Assembly: GCA_903892415.1 (NCBI GenBank)
Contig: CAITIQ010000606.1
Coordinates: 62,001 to 126,000 of the forward strand
Origin: an uncultured delta proteobacterium
Lineage (GTDB): Bacteria > Myxococcota_A > Polyangia > Polyangiales > Polyangiaceae
Length of the DNA: 64,000 bases
Reading direction: 5' to 3'
The notes under the pieces: generated by a model
Seen by the model: only the letters and a program-made list of their open reading frames with translations
What the model was told of the DNA's origin: nothing
Database searches by the model: none
Translations under genes and position numbers: made by a program
Shown here: piece by piece, positions 34,386-43,407 of the stretch
How the letters are laid out: each line of letters begins with the position of its first letter
Position numbering within the stretch: the first letter of the stretch is position 1

Positions 34386-35842
34386 AGGCACTCTTTACGG
34401 AAGCGCTTGACGCCGTCGGCTCCTACCACCCAGCGCTGGGTACAGTCTGGCTTTGGAGCGGCTGTCGGTGGTTGGGTTGTCGTAGGGAGGCGAGTCGCAG
34501 GCCTGGTTGGCTGGCTCGGTTGGCTGGTCGCGCGACTCCCGCTCGATTGTGCCGGAGCCAGTGCGGCGCTTGCCGTCGCCGTCGCCGTCGCCGCTGCGGT
34601 CGCCTCTGACGAAGGAGTCACCGCGATCAGGGGTTCCGTCGTTGCACGTTTGGTCGAGGGCTCAGTCGTGAGTTCCGCGGACGACTCGGGCAAGGTCGCG
34701 GCAGCAGGACTCTTGTTAGCGTGTGGTTGGCGGAAGAAAAAAAGACCAACCGCCGCTCCGGTCCCAACCAAAGCTCCTACGAGCAGCGCCCAGAATAGTG
34801 CATTATTTCTGCGGCCCCCGGCGACGGATGACGCCAAGCTCATCTGCCCGCTGGCCAGCTCTGGCATGGGTGGATGCTTCCCGGAGATCACGTCTGTTGC
34901 CGCAACGCCTTGCATCTCGATTTGGCGTACCCGGTTTGTTCGCCGCTGAAGCTCCTCACCTCCCGCTGCCCGCACCCAGGCAGAAACCTCGCGCGCTGAA
35001 GCGGGTGGAATGACGTGATGCAGCGCGTTCGCAAAGGCCTCTGCGGTTTGAAATCGATTGTTGGGGTCTGGCGCTAAGGCCGCCGCTAGCAGGTCATCTG
35101 CAGCGGGAGGCAGATCGGGACGCACGCTGCGAGGGGATGGAGGCGTCTTCGTAACGATCTCCAGCACCAAGCTCGCCTCGCTATCCGTGGTGTAGAGGCG
35201 ACGCCCAACGAGGGCCTCCCAAAGAACCACGCCCGCGGCATAGATGTCCAAGCGCGGGGTGGCGGGTTCATTGCGAATTTGCTCGGGCGCCATGTAAGGG
35301 ATTTTCCCTTTCAGGTGACCCTCACGGGTCGTTTGAAGCCGGCCCTGAGCGTGTGCAATACCGAAGTCGAGCACCCGAGCATGTCCATCCGCACCCACCA
35401 ATAGATTTTGGGGCGAGACGTCCCGGTGCACGAGGTGAAGCGGCTCGCCTGACGCTGCAGTTGCTTCATGAGCCGCGCCCAAGCCGTGCAGCATTTGACC
35501 AATCACAGCCGATACCACCGCCGGAGTTGGTGGTACGCCCGAACGACACAGCCGCGCAAAGGACTCTCCGTGCAGGTACTCCATGACAAGCAAAAGCTCG
35601 TCCGTCTCCCGCACGACGTCGATGAGCTGGGCGACGTTGGGATGACGAACGCGTTGGCTCACGCGCGCCTCATCCATCAGCATGGCCACAAAGCTTGGGT
35701 CACTGACGAACTGTCGATGAAGTCGTTTGACTGCAACCACGCGGTTGAAGCCTGCAGCGCCGCTCATGACCCCAAGGTGCACCGAAGCCATGCCTCCGAC
35801 GGCAAACTCCTCGAGCAGGGTGTAGCGACCGACAGTTGTCAC
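34382..35842 (-). CDS. Receptor-type Ser/Thr protein kinase with Thr/Pro-rich outer tail
   Basis: 486 residues. Kinase domain about 5-275: AVGGMASVHLG, Lys39 in VVAVKRL, HRDVSPQNLLV, DFGIAHA and GKIPYMAPEQ, the HRDVSP variant common in myxobacterial kinases. A membrane helix at about 347-367 (ALFWALLVGALVGTGAAVGL) is followed by about 115 residues rich in Ala, Thr, Ser and Pro, ending with a small Cys pair (PDCTQRWVVG, RFRKECL). The start ATG at 35842 is close to the domain start. Divergent 84 bases from the PEGA-like exported protein, a pairing seen twice in this window. Confidence 0.9.
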   Translation of the reverse strand: MTTVGRYTLLEEFAVGGMASVHLGVMSGAAGFNRVVAVKRLHRQFVSDPSFVAMLMDEARVSQRVRHPNVAQLIDVVRETDELLLVMEYLHGESFARLCRSGVPPTPAVVSAVIGQMLHGLGAAHEATAASGEPLHLVHRDVSPQNLLVGADGHARVLDFGIAHAQGRLQTTREGHLKGKIPYMAPEQIRNEPATPRLDIYAAGVVLWEALVGRRLYTTDSEASLVLEIVTKTPPSPRSVRPDLPPAADDLLAAALAPDPNNRFQTAEAFANALHHVIPPASAREVSAWVRAAGGEELQRRTNRVRQIEMQGVAATDVISGKHPPMPELASGQMSLASSVAGGRRNNALFWALLVGALVGTGAAVGLFFFRQPHANKSPAAATLPESSAELTTEPSTKRATTEPLIAVTPSSEATAAATATATASAALAPAQSSGSRATSQPSQPTRPATRLPTTTQPPTAAPKPDCTQRWVVGADGVKRFRKECL

Positions 35843-35926
35843 AACCCTCCCAGGCTAACACGGCGCGCTCGGTGAACGCTGGAATCAGTCAACGTTACGC
35901 AAGGGTTAGGGTAGCATCGGCGCACG

Positions 35927-36730
35927 ATGCAGGGCTCAGGGTACGCAGGCGTGGGTGCGGTGGTGTTTGCGGTGGTCTCGCCGGCTTTCGCCGAGGAGAC
36001 CTCCTCCACTGCGCCAACCGTTGACCAGTGCGTTGGCGCACACGAACTAGGTCAGAAGTCGCGCTTTGACGCACGCCTCGCCACTGCGCGTGAGGCGTTC
36101 CTGACTTGCTCCAGCCAAGCCTGTCCCGCAGAGGTTCAAGTGGATTGCCTGCGCTGGCTGCGTGAGGTGGAGGCTCTGCTTGGGCGGTTGGAAGTGGACG
36201 CTGGAGGTGCCGCCATCTCGGTTGACGGCGTGGTCAAGCCGTCGGGAGTGATCTGGATCGAAGCCGGGCTGCATGAGGTTCAGGCGACCTTTCCCGACGG
36301 TCGGACCAAGCTTGAACGGGTGCGTGTCAATGCTGGGGCAAGTGAGCGGGTGGTCCTGCTGCCACCTGCTCAGGCAGGCTCTAGCCCTCAAGCTGCTCCT
36401 GTCGACCAATCGGCCAGCGAAGGCACCAGTTTCCCCATTCTCGGCGTCTCGTTGCTTTCGGCGGGCGGTGCCTCGCTGATCGCGTTTGGCGTTTCCGCCG
36501 GCATTGGGACGAGCAACTTCAATTCGCTCGAATCCTCGGGCTGTGCACCAAGTTGCGATCAAAGTGCCGTTGACGAAGTGGATACGCAGTTCCTCATCGC
36601 AGACGTCACGTTGGGTTTGGGCATTGGTCTAGCCGCAGCGGGTGCCGTAGCGCTAATCGTTGAACTCGTAGTGCTGAAGGACGACTCGCCTGCAGCGTCA
36701 CGCCTCGACTACGGAGTAATTCGCTTTTAG
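35927..36730 (+). CDS. Exported protein with PEGA-like domain, kinase neighbour
   Basis: 267 residues. A signal peptide (about 1-22, ending AFAEE) is followed by a Cys-containing helical region, one or two TPR-like units, where the four Cys (VGAHELGQKSR to CLRWLREVE) could form disulfides. A PEGA-like beta domain then reads LEVDAGGAAISVDGVVKPSG, IEAGLHEVQATFPDG, and two hydrophobic helices lie near the C-terminus. It is divergent from the receptor kinase and shares this plan with 61471-62472 and 10901-11752. Likely a surface-linked partner of the kinase system; function inferred only from context. Confidence 0.68.
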   Translation: MQGSGYAGVGAVVFAVVSPAFAEETSSTAPTVDQCVGAHELGQKSRFDARLATAREAFLTCSSQACPAEVQVDCLRWLREVEALLGRLEVDAGGAAISVDGVVKPSGVIWIEAGLHEVQATFPDGRTKLERVRVNAGASERVVLLPPAQAGSSPQAAPVDQSASEGTSFPILGVSLLSAGGASLIAFGVSAGIGTSNFNSLESSGCAPSCDQSAVDEVDTQFLIADVTLGLGIGLAAAGAVALIVELVVLKDDSPAASRLDYGVIRF

Positions 36731-36762
36731 CGAGCTAACGGATTGAACAGCTGGAGAGCGCA

Positions 36763-38415
36763 ATGAACGGCTGCATGATGGACTTCCCGCTAACGATTAC
36801 GCACCTCCTGGATCGCGCACTAGCGCTGTTCCCTGACGTTGAAGTGGTATCGCGACTTGCGGATAGGTCGCTTCATCGACAGTCCTATCGAGATACCTAT
36901 CGTCGTTCGGCTCAGCTAGGAGCCGCGCTGAAGCGCCTTGGCGCCACGCAGGGGGACCGCGTCGCGACGCTATGTTGGAATCATCGGCAGCACCTCGAAT
37001 GCTATTTAGGGGTGCCGGCCATCGGCGCGGTGGTTCACACGCTCAACCTGCGGCTCCACCCGACTGAGCTGGCTTACATCGCGAATCACGCTGGGGATCG
37101 CTTCCTGATCGTCGATCGCTCCCTGCTGCCGTTGCTAGAGAAGTTCCGTGCACAGCTGAGGTCGGTCGAGCACTTCATCGTAGTTCCCGACGCGCCGGGC
37201 GAAGCCGAGGCGCCCTTCCTCGACTACGAGGCGCTGCTCGCCGCGGAGACTGTAGAAATGCCGTCTACGCCTTGGTCGAGTCATGCGGTGGGCTTTGTGC
37301 GGCCAGAAGAGAACGCCGCGGCGATGATTTGCTACACCTCCGGAACGACGGGCAACCCGAAGGGCGTGGTCTTCTCGCATCGCTCAACCGTGCTTCACGC
37401 ATTTGCCGGATCAACGGTCGATTCAATCGGCGTTGGCTCGCAGGATGTGTTGCTGCCAGTCGTGCCGATGTTTCACGCCGCTGCTTGGGGCTTGCCGTAC
37501 ATGGCTGTCCTCAACGGCGCGAAGATCGTGTTTCCAGGGCCACACCTCGACGCGCCCTCCTTGTTGGAGCTCATGGCCGCCGAGAAGGTTACCGTCGCCG
37601 GCGGCGTGCCAACCATTTGGAATGGCATCTTGGCCAAGCTGGATGCCGAGCCAGGTCGCTGGGATCTCGGCTCGATGCGCACCATGGTGATCGGAGGAGC
37701 TGCGGCGCCTCCCGCGATGATTGACGCGTTCCGCGAGCGACACGGACTCATCGTTACGCACGCCTGGGGTATGACGGAGACCAACCCGCTGGGTACCATC
37801 GCGCACCTCAGTCCGAAGGTGAAGGAGCGTGGCCCGGAGGCCATCGCAGCAGCACGGGCGTCGCAAGGTGTTCCGGTTCCCTTCGTTGAAACGCGGCACG
37901 TCGACGACGCGGACAAGCCGTTGCCCTGGGATGGAAAGACCATGGGAGAGCTCCACGTTCGTGGGCCTTGGGTAGCGAAGTCCTATTTCGGGGGTGAGGG
38001 GAAAGATCGCTTCACCGACGACGGTTGGTTCCGCACTGGGGACATCGTCACGATTGATGCCGACGGCTACGTTCGGATTACCGACCGCTCGAAAGACGTC
38101 GTGAAGTCGGGCGGCGAATGGATCAGCAGCGTCGCGCTCGAGAACGCGCTGATGGCTCATCCAGCGATCCTGGAGGCCGCAGTTTTTGCGGGTCGGCATC
38201 CGAAATGGGATGAGCGACCGATCGCAGCGATCGTGTTCAAGCCTGGAAAGTCCGCCTCACACGACGAACTCAACGCGCACTTGGAAGGCAGCTTTCCCAA
38301 GTTCTGGCTAGTCGATCTCTATGTTGAGGTTGAAGAGGTCCCACGCAACTCCACTGGGAAGTTCCTCAAGACCAAGCTTCGCGAGCTCTACGGTGATCGG
38401 TTGCTCGGGGACTGA
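36763..38415 (+). CDS. Acyl-CoA synthetase, AMP-forming (long-chain fatty acid CoA ligase type)
   Basis: 550 residues. Adenylate-forming enzyme motifs: the P-loop-like ICYTSGTTGNPKGVVFSHRS, the core WGMTETNPLG, GWFRTGDI, RSKDVVKSGGEWIS and the C-terminal Lys in NSTGKFLKTKL. It activates a fatty or related carboxylic acid to the CoA thioester. The closest resemblance is the FadD3/FadK-type medium to long chain group. ATG at 36763 has GGAGAG about five bases upstream. It is convergent with an enoyl-CoA hydratase pair, so the region has a fatty-acid-oxidation flavour. Confidence 0.9.
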   Translation: MNGCMMDFPLTITHLLDRALALFPDVEVVSRLADRSLHRQSYRDTYRRSAQLGAALKRLGATQGDRVATLCWNHRQHLECYLGVPAIGAVVHTLNLRLHPTELAYIANHAGDRFLIVDRSLLPLLEKFRAQLRSVEHFIVVPDAPGEAEAPFLDYEALLAAETVEMPSTPWSSHAVGFVRPEENAAAMICYTSGTTGNPKGVVFSHRSTVLHAFAGSTVDSIGVGSQDVLLPVVPMFHAAAWGLPYMAVLNGAKIVFPGPHLDAPSLLELMAAEKVTVAGGVPTIWNGILAKLDAEPGRWDLGSMRTMVIGGAAAPPAMIDAFRERHGLIVTHAWGMTETNPLGTIAHLSPKVKERGPEAIAAARASQGVPVPFVETRHVDDADKPLPWDGKTMGELHVRGPWVAKSYFGGEGKDRFTDDGWFRTGDIVTIDADGYVRITDRSKDVVKSGGEWISSVALENALMAHPAILEAAVFAGRHPKWDERPIAAIVFKPGKSASHDELNAHLEGSFPKFWLVDLYVEVEEVPRNSTGKFLKTKLRELYGDRLLGD

Positions 38416-38418
38416 GCT

Positions 38419-38712
38419 TCAGTTCGATGGAGCGACGCAGGCTTGAAGGGCGGTCGCTTCTGCAGCGCATAGCTCGACGATAGGCGTACAGACATCAACC
38501 TGCGTTGCTTCACATTCCTGGACCGCCTCGAGCTCGGCCTCGCAGCTGCCAGCCTGCTCGGCCGCATCGGCGCACAGCGCCTCGCAATCAACCTCAGGGT
38601 CTGCGTCGGGACAGCCGCGAAACTCCTCGCACACAGCGAGGCATGGATCGGCGCAACCCACGCTTCCGAAGACAAGCGCCGAGACCGAGATCAAGAAACG
38701 GAGCAACTTCAC
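38419..38712 (-). CDS. Small Cys-rich lipoprotein
   Basis: 97 residues. The lipoprotein signal peptide ends in GSVGC. The mature 75 residues are acidic and contain about ten Cys in CxxxC patterns (CADPCLAVCEEF, CEALCADAAEQ, CEAELEAVQECE), suggesting a disulfide-knotted helical domain as in other small myxobacterial surface proteins. The start ATG overlaps the enoyl-CoA hydratase stop as ATGA, so it is co-translated with it, which is odd for an exported protein. Not recognised; may be lineage-specific. Confidence 0.68.
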   Translation of the reverse strand: MKLLRFLISVSALVFGSVGCADPCLAVCEEFRGCPDADPEVDCEALCADAAEQAGSCEAELEAVQECEATQVDVCTPIVELCAAEATALQACVAPSN

Positions 38713-39494
38713 TTGCCGCTAAAGCGAGGGGGACGCTTCTCCGCGAACGCTGCGAGAGCTTCCAAGCGATCGCTCGAGCGCAGCGTCTCGTCGTAGTGCA
38801 CGCGCTCGAGTTGAAGGCCTTGATCGAGATCAGTGCTCAGTGCGATGTCGACCGCAGCCAATGCTGCGGCTTGCGCGATGGGTGCACCTTCGGCAATCGG
38901 CTTGATGAAGGTGATCACGTCCTCCACCACATCGACGTTCGCCGGGCTTATGCGATTGACCAAGCCCCACGCCAAGGCTGTTTCGGCGTTGATTGGGCGC
39001 CCTAGAAGGATCATCTCCTTGGCGCGGGCCTCGCCGATTACGCGTGGTAGTCGCTGTGTACCACCGGCGCCCGGAATGATCCCGAGCGTGGTTTCGGGTA
39101 GTGCCAGCAAGGCTGACGGAACGCATACGCGCAGGTCGCAGATCAGCGCGAGCTCCAGCCCACCGCCAAACGCGCTGCCATTGAGCGCAGCAATCACAGG
39201 CTTTGGACTCTTGTCGAGGATGCCGAGCTCGGTGCGGTAAAGCCCGACCTGCACGCGTACATCCTCATTCGTGAAGGCCTGGCGTTCCTTCAAGTCAGCC
39301 CCGGCGCAGAACACCTTGTCCCCGCTGGCCGTAATCACGATTGCGCGAATGGCAGGGTCGAGTACGAGCTCGCGTCCAAGCCGCCCGAGCTCGGTCAGGG
39401 TGAGCCGCGAGAGCGCGTTTCGACGCTCAGGTCGGTCAACGGTGAGGATGCCTACAGGACCACGACGCTCGAGCCGGACCGGTGTTTCGCTCAT
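38709..39494 (-). CDS. Enoyl-CoA hydratase/isomerase family protein
   Basis: 261 residues, crotonase fold. Oxyanion-hole regions are seen in FCAGADLKER and SAFGGGLELALICDLRV, and the catalytic Glu lies in LPETTLGIIPGAGGTQRLPR. Both catalytic glutamates of true hydratases need checking: the first position, normally E in the GGGxEL block, is here the E of GGLELAL, which fits. Ends with the family tail PPRFSGK. Probably a beta-oxidation hydratase or a related methylglutaconyl-type hydratase. Its stop couples to the small lipoprotein gene. Confidence 0.88.
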   Translation of the reverse strand: MSETPVRLERRGPVGILTVDRPERRNALSRLTLTELGRLGRELVLDPAIRAIVITASGDKVFCAGADLKERQAFTNEDVRVQVGLYRTELGILDKSPKPVIAALNGSAFGGGLELALICDLRVCVPSALLALPETTLGIIPGAGGTQRLPRVIGEARAKEMILLGRPINAETALAWGLVNRISPANVDVVEDVITFIKPIAEGAPIAQAAALAAVDIALSTDLDQGLQLERVHYDETLRSSDRLEALAAFAEKRPPRFSGK

Positions 39495-39533
39495 AGCGCA
39501 TCGATTATCACGATCTCGCGCGGCGGGGGATGC

Positions 39534-40340
39534 TCAGCCGTGGGCGAACGACTGTGCGTACGAACGTTTCCATTCTTCTAGCAGTGCGCCGTCGTCGAGA
39601 TCGCGCGGATGAAAGCCAGGTTTGAAGTAGCTGAGCCAGGTGCGAGCGATCGTGCGCATTCCGCCGGGAGAAATGAATAAGAAGCGGAAAAGCCGCCACC
39701 ACTCCCGCGCTGAAAAGAGGCAGCCATCGGCGTGCATCAGCACGCATTGATGCTGAGCGATCTTGGCCCAGAAGAAGAGCGTGGTGACGACCATCATGAA
39801 CAACCGCTCGAACTCGGTCCCGCCGGCCGCGCGAAAGACATCGAAGGGCACCGTCTTGTGCTCGCTCTCCTCGGCCGCGTGCCATTGCCACAGACGCTGC
39901 ATCGCTGGGTGCGCGCCCTCGAGGTTGCGTGGGTCCCCAAGGAGCAACAGTGCCATCATGCCGGTAAAGTGCTCGAGCGCGCAGGTGATGGCCAACTGCC
40001 TACGCCGGGGCAGGCGTTTCTGGGCTCTCCGCAACAAGCGATGCACTTGCGGCTCGAGCCGGTCTACCGGGTAGCCATGGGCCTGCAGATGGGCGTTGTA
40101 GCCATCGTGCTCGCGTCCGTGGATGCCCTCTTGTGCTGCAAACCGTAGCACCTCCTCCTTTAGGTCCGCTGACGCGTATTGGGCATGTGCACGTACCGAG
40201 GCGACAAAGAAACGCTCGCCGGCCGGGAAGAAGATCGAGAGCCCATCGAAGAAGATCGAAACCGCGCGGCCACCACCGTGCCAGTGCTTGGGCACCGCGG
40301 TCTCACCGATTGAAAACCTCAAATCGCGAACCTCGAGCAT
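39534..40340 (-). CDS. Predicted metal-dependent hydrolase (PF10118 family)
   Basis: 268 residues. Matches the Metal_hydrol family once called predicted metal-dependent hydrolase: VPKHWHGGGRAVSIFFDGLS, FPAGERFFVASVR, EEVLRFAAQEGIHGREHDGYN, LAITCALEHFTGM and WQWHAAEESEHKTVPFDVF, with the His and Glu residues that bind two metals in ferritin-like folds. The substrate is unknown. ATG at 40340 is chosen because it matches the family start; an ATG at 40412 would overlap the divergent regulator gene by two bases. An AraC-type gene diverges from it and probably controls it. Confidence 0.8.
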   Translation of the reverse strand: MLEVRDLRFSIGETAVPKHWHGGGRAVSIFFDGLSIFFPAGERFFVASVRAHAQYASADLKEEVLRFAAQEGIHGREHDGYNAHLQAHGYPVDRLEPQVHRLLRRAQKRLPRRRQLAITCALEHFTGMMALLLLGDPRNLEGAHPAMQRLWQWHAAEESEHKTVPFDVFRAAGGTEFERLFMMVVTTLFFWAKIAQHQCVLMHADGCLFSAREWWRLFRFLFISPGGMRTIARTWLSYFKPGFHPRDLDDGALLEEWKRSYAQSFAHG

Positions 40341-40410
40341 TGGCTGATCATGAGGTAGCAAGGCTTCCGAAGGCAGGTTAGCTTGAGCCAACCTTTTGTC
40401 ATTTGGGGCC

Positions 40411-41427
40411 ATGCTCTCTTCCGAACCGCACATTCCAGCCGTGCACGCCCTTCACCTCGCGGAGGTGGCGGCGCGCTATGGAGTGACGAGCAGCCAGCTT
40501 TTCTCGGCGGTGGGGCTGCGCGAAGCCGACCTTTCAGAGCCTGAGGAGCGCCTCTCCGTCGAGGTCGTTACGCAGCTGATCGAGCGCGCGCGCATGCTCA
40601 CTGGGGAGCCGGCGATCGGCATCTTGCTCGGCCTGCAAATGCGAATCTCGGCCCACGGCTATCTGGGCTTTGCTGCGATGGTCGCAAGCACGATCGGCGA
40701 GGCGCTCGAGATCGCCGTTCGCTACGCGCCAACTCGAACCAACGCGCTCGCGCTTCGGCTCGTGAGCGAAGGCGAGCAGGCTGCGCTCGTGATCGATGAG
40801 GTCGCTTCGTTCGGTACTGCGCGTGACGCGGTGCTGTTTGCCCTGATGGAGGGCATTCGGCAGATCGGGCAGGCGCTGACCGGCCGAAGGCTGGCAGGTG
40901 GTTGGGCTGAAGTAACCTTTCCGGAGCCCGCCTACTTCGCCAAATTCGCGGCCGTCGCCGACGCGCCGCGTGTGCGCTTCGCCTGTGCCGAGAATCGACT
41001 GCTGTTCCCACGCGAGGTGCTCGATGTGCCACTCAAGCTCGCTGATCCTGCGGCCTTCAAGTTGGCTCACGAGCAATGTGAACAGGCGCTCGCTGCGATC
41101 CGCGACGCAAGTCGGCTGAGTACGAAAGTGCGTTCGCTGTTGATGCGCAAAGGAGGTACGGCGCATTCTCTCGAGCGGGTCGCTGACACGCTCCATCTTT
41201 CGTCACGCACGCTCAAGCGACATCTCGCTTTGGAAGGAACCACCTTCAAGCAGCTGCACGATGAGGCCCGAAGAGATGTGGCGTTGCGCTTGATTGATTC
41301 GGATCTGTCGCTCGACGTTGTCGCCGAGCGGTTGGGCTATTCGGACCTGGCGAACTTCACGAGAGCCTTCCGGCGGTGGACGGGGAAGACGCCGGGAGCT
41401 GTTCGCCGTGAGCGGAAGCCAACCTAG
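40411..41427 (+). CDS. AraC-family transcriptional regulator with OruR-like N-terminal domain
   Basis: 338 residues. The N-terminal ligand domain (about 1-215) is of the Arabinose_bd type: YGVTSSQLFSAVGLREADL, LGLQMRISAHGYLGFAAM, ALRLVSEGEQAALVI. The C-terminal double helix-turn-helix has SLERVADTLHLSSRTLKRHLA and DVVAERLGYSDLANFTRAFR followed by WTGKTPGAVRRER. The start ATG is at 40411. It diverges from the PF10118 hydrolase, 70 bases away, the usual layout for a local regulator. Related regulators respond to fatty acids or other small ligands; the ligand here is unknown. Confidence 0.9.
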   Translation: MLSSEPHIPAVHALHLAEVAARYGVTSSQLFSAVGLREADLSEPEERLSVEVVTQLIERARMLTGEPAIGILLGLQMRISAHGYLGFAAMVASTIGEALEIAVRYAPTRTNALALRLVSEGEQAALVIDEVASFGTARDAVLFALMEGIRQIGQALTGRRLAGGWAEVTFPEPAYFAKFAAVADAPRVRFACAENRLLFPREVLDVPLKLADPAAFKLAHEQCEQALAAIRDASRLSTKVRSLLMRKGGTAHSLERVADTLHLSSRTLKRHLALEGTTFKQLHDEARRDVALRLIDSDLSLDVVAERLGYSDLANFTRAFRRWTGKTPGAVRRERKPT

Positions 41428-43389
41428 TTATTTCTTGAGTTGGCTGCGCGCTTCGAGGTCTTCCCATCGCGCGTACAGGCGTTGCACCTCGGCTTCGCCT
41501 TTGGCCAAGGACTCGCGCAGCGCGACCACCTTGTCAGTGGGCCCAGCGTAAAGCGCTGGGTCACTGAGCTTGGCCGAAAGCTCGCTCACCTCGGCTTCCA
41601 ACGCGCCGATCTTGTCCATCAGCCCCTCGAGCTCTCGCTTCTCGTTCCAACTGAGTGGTTTCCCCTCGCTGGGCTTTGAAACCGGTGCCGGAGCCTCAGC
41701 TTCTTTTGCTCGCGCGGTTCTCTCCTTCTCGACGATCGCAGCGGCTGCGGCGCCAGCTTTCTTCTGCGCCAAGAAGCTCTGATAGTTGCCCGCGTAGCGA
41801 ACGACCTTGCCGTCCCCCTCGAAGGAGAGAATCCCCGTCGTAACGCGATCGAGAAAGGCCCGATCGTGAGAGACGATCAACGCGCAGCCGGGCCAGGCTT
41901 CAAGCAGCTCCTCCACCGCACTCAGGGTGGAGGTGTCGAGATCGTTGGTGGGCTCGTCGAGTACGAGCAGGTTCTTGCCCTCCTTAAGCGCAATCGCCAA
42001 GGCAACGCGCGCACGTTCCCCACCAGACAGACTGGAGGCCAGCCGCCTTTGCGCGTGGCTATCGAAACCGAAGTGCTCGAGGTAGACGCGCAACGTTACG
42101 TCCTTCTCGGCCAGGGTCGCGTTCCCGCCGCCCTTGGCGAGAGCACCCTCGAAGCCGGAGACGTTATCGAAAACCGACCAGCCTTCAACGACCGTTGCCC
42201 GACTCTGATCGACCAAAGCGATCTTGGTGTTCTTACCCACCTCGATCGTGCCTCCGAGCGGCTGAGTTTCGCCCAGAATGGACCGCAAGAGGGTGGTCTT
42301 GCCGGCGCCGTTGGGACCGACGATCCCAAGTCGCTCGCCTGCCACTAGCTTGGTGCTGAGGCCGTTGACCAAGATGCGATCGCCGAAGCCGAGCGTGAGG
42401 TTCTCGAGCTCGAGTACGGTTTTACCGAGGCGAGCGAGATCCGGGCCGACGCTCGCCAGGCTAAGCCCTGCGGCGCGCTTCGGACCTTCAACTGCGAGTA
42501 GCTCTTCAGCGCGCTGAATGCGGGCCTTTTGCTTCGTGGAGCGCGCCTTTGCGCCACGACGCAGCCAGGCTTGCTCGCGCCGCGCGATGTTCATGCGGTT
42601 CTGTTCGGTGCGGGCCTCGTGCTCCAGCCGCAGCGCCTTGGCTTCCACGTAGTCCGAGTAGCCACCGGCGTACTCAAACACCTTGCCAAACTCGAGCTCG
42701 AACATGCGGTCGCACACCGCATCAAGGAAGTAGCGATCGTGGGATACCACCAAGACGGCGCCAGGAAACTCCTCTACCAAGTAGGTTTCGAGCCACTCGA
42801 TCGTCTCGGTGTCGAGGTGGTTGGTTGGCTCATCGAGGATGGCTAGGTCGGGCTTGGCGACCAACATTTCCGCAAGCGCGGTGCGCCTGCGCTCCCCGCC
42901 GCTCATCGTGGCGACATTCTGATCGCCATTGCGTACGCCGACCTTCAGCAGGATGTCGTCGATCGTATGGTCGAGCTCAAAGCCACCCAGCTCGTCGATG
43001 CGGCTCGCTAACGCGGACTGCTTTTCGGCGAGCGCCAAAGCCTCGTCCTCGGAAAGCTTGGAATGGTCGCTGCGATTGAGCGAGTCGAAGTCGGCTTTGA
43101 TTGCCGCCCATTCTCCCAAGCCAGCGCGCACTACCTCTCGCGCGGTACGCGTCGGATCGAGCACGGGTTCTTGGTCGAGCACCATGATGCGTGCCCCACG
43201 CCGACGCTCAATCACCCCGCCATCCGTCGGTTCTTTTCCGGCCAGAATGGCTAGCAGGGTGGACTTGCCTGCACCGTTGTCCCCGAGCAGCCCGACGCGC
43301 TCTTTGCGCGTGATGGTTAGAGTAACGTCTTCGAGGAGCGCGCGCGCACCGAAGGCCTTGGACAGACCACGCGCCGACAATACGGGCAT
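41428..43389 (-). CDS. uup: ABC-F family ATPase Uup
   Basis: 653 residues. Two ABC domains (GDNGAGKST, MSGGERRRTALAEML, DEPTNHLDTETI; GPNGAGKTT, LSGGERARVALAIAL, DEPTNDLDTSTL) joined by the charged ABC-F linker. The C-terminal 75 residues form a coiled coil (LSWNEKRELEGLMDKIGALE and on), the mark of Uup, which binds branched DNA and affects transposon excision and ribosome work. The start ATG at 43389 reads directly into the family N-terminus. Stop is one base after the AraC gene on the other strand, so they are convergent without a gap. Confidence 0.93.
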   Translation of the reverse strand: MPVLSARGLSKAFGARALLEDVTLTITRKERVGLLGDNGAGKSTLLAILAGKEPTDGGVIERRRGARIMVLDQEPVLDPTRTAREVVRAGLGEWAAIKADFDSLNRSDHSKLSEDEALALAEKQSALASRIDELGGFELDHTIDDILLKVGVRNGDQNVATMSGGERRRTALAEMLVAKPDLAILDEPTNHLDTETIEWLETYLVEEFPGAVLVVSHDRYFLDAVCDRMFELEFGKVFEYAGGYSDYVEAKALRLEHEARTEQNRMNIARREQAWLRRGAKARSTKQKARIQRAEELLAVEGPKRAAGLSLASVGPDLARLGKTVLELENLTLGFGDRILVNGLSTKLVAGERLGIVGPNGAGKTTLLRSILGETQPLGGTIEVGKNTKIALVDQSRATVVEGWSVFDNVSGFEGALAKGGGNATLAEKDVTLRVYLEHFGFDSHAQRRLASSLSGGERARVALAIALKEGKNLLVLDEPTNDLDTSTLSAVEELLEAWPGCALIVSHDRAFLDRVTTGILSFEGDGKVVRYAGNYQSFLAQKKAGAAAAAIVEKERTARAKEAEAPAPVSKPSEGKPLSWNEKRELEGLMDKIGALEAEVSELSAKLSDPALYAGPTDKVVALRESLAKGEAEVQRLYARWEDLEARSQLKK

Positions 43390-43407
43390 TTTGAATGGAC
43401 TCTCAGT

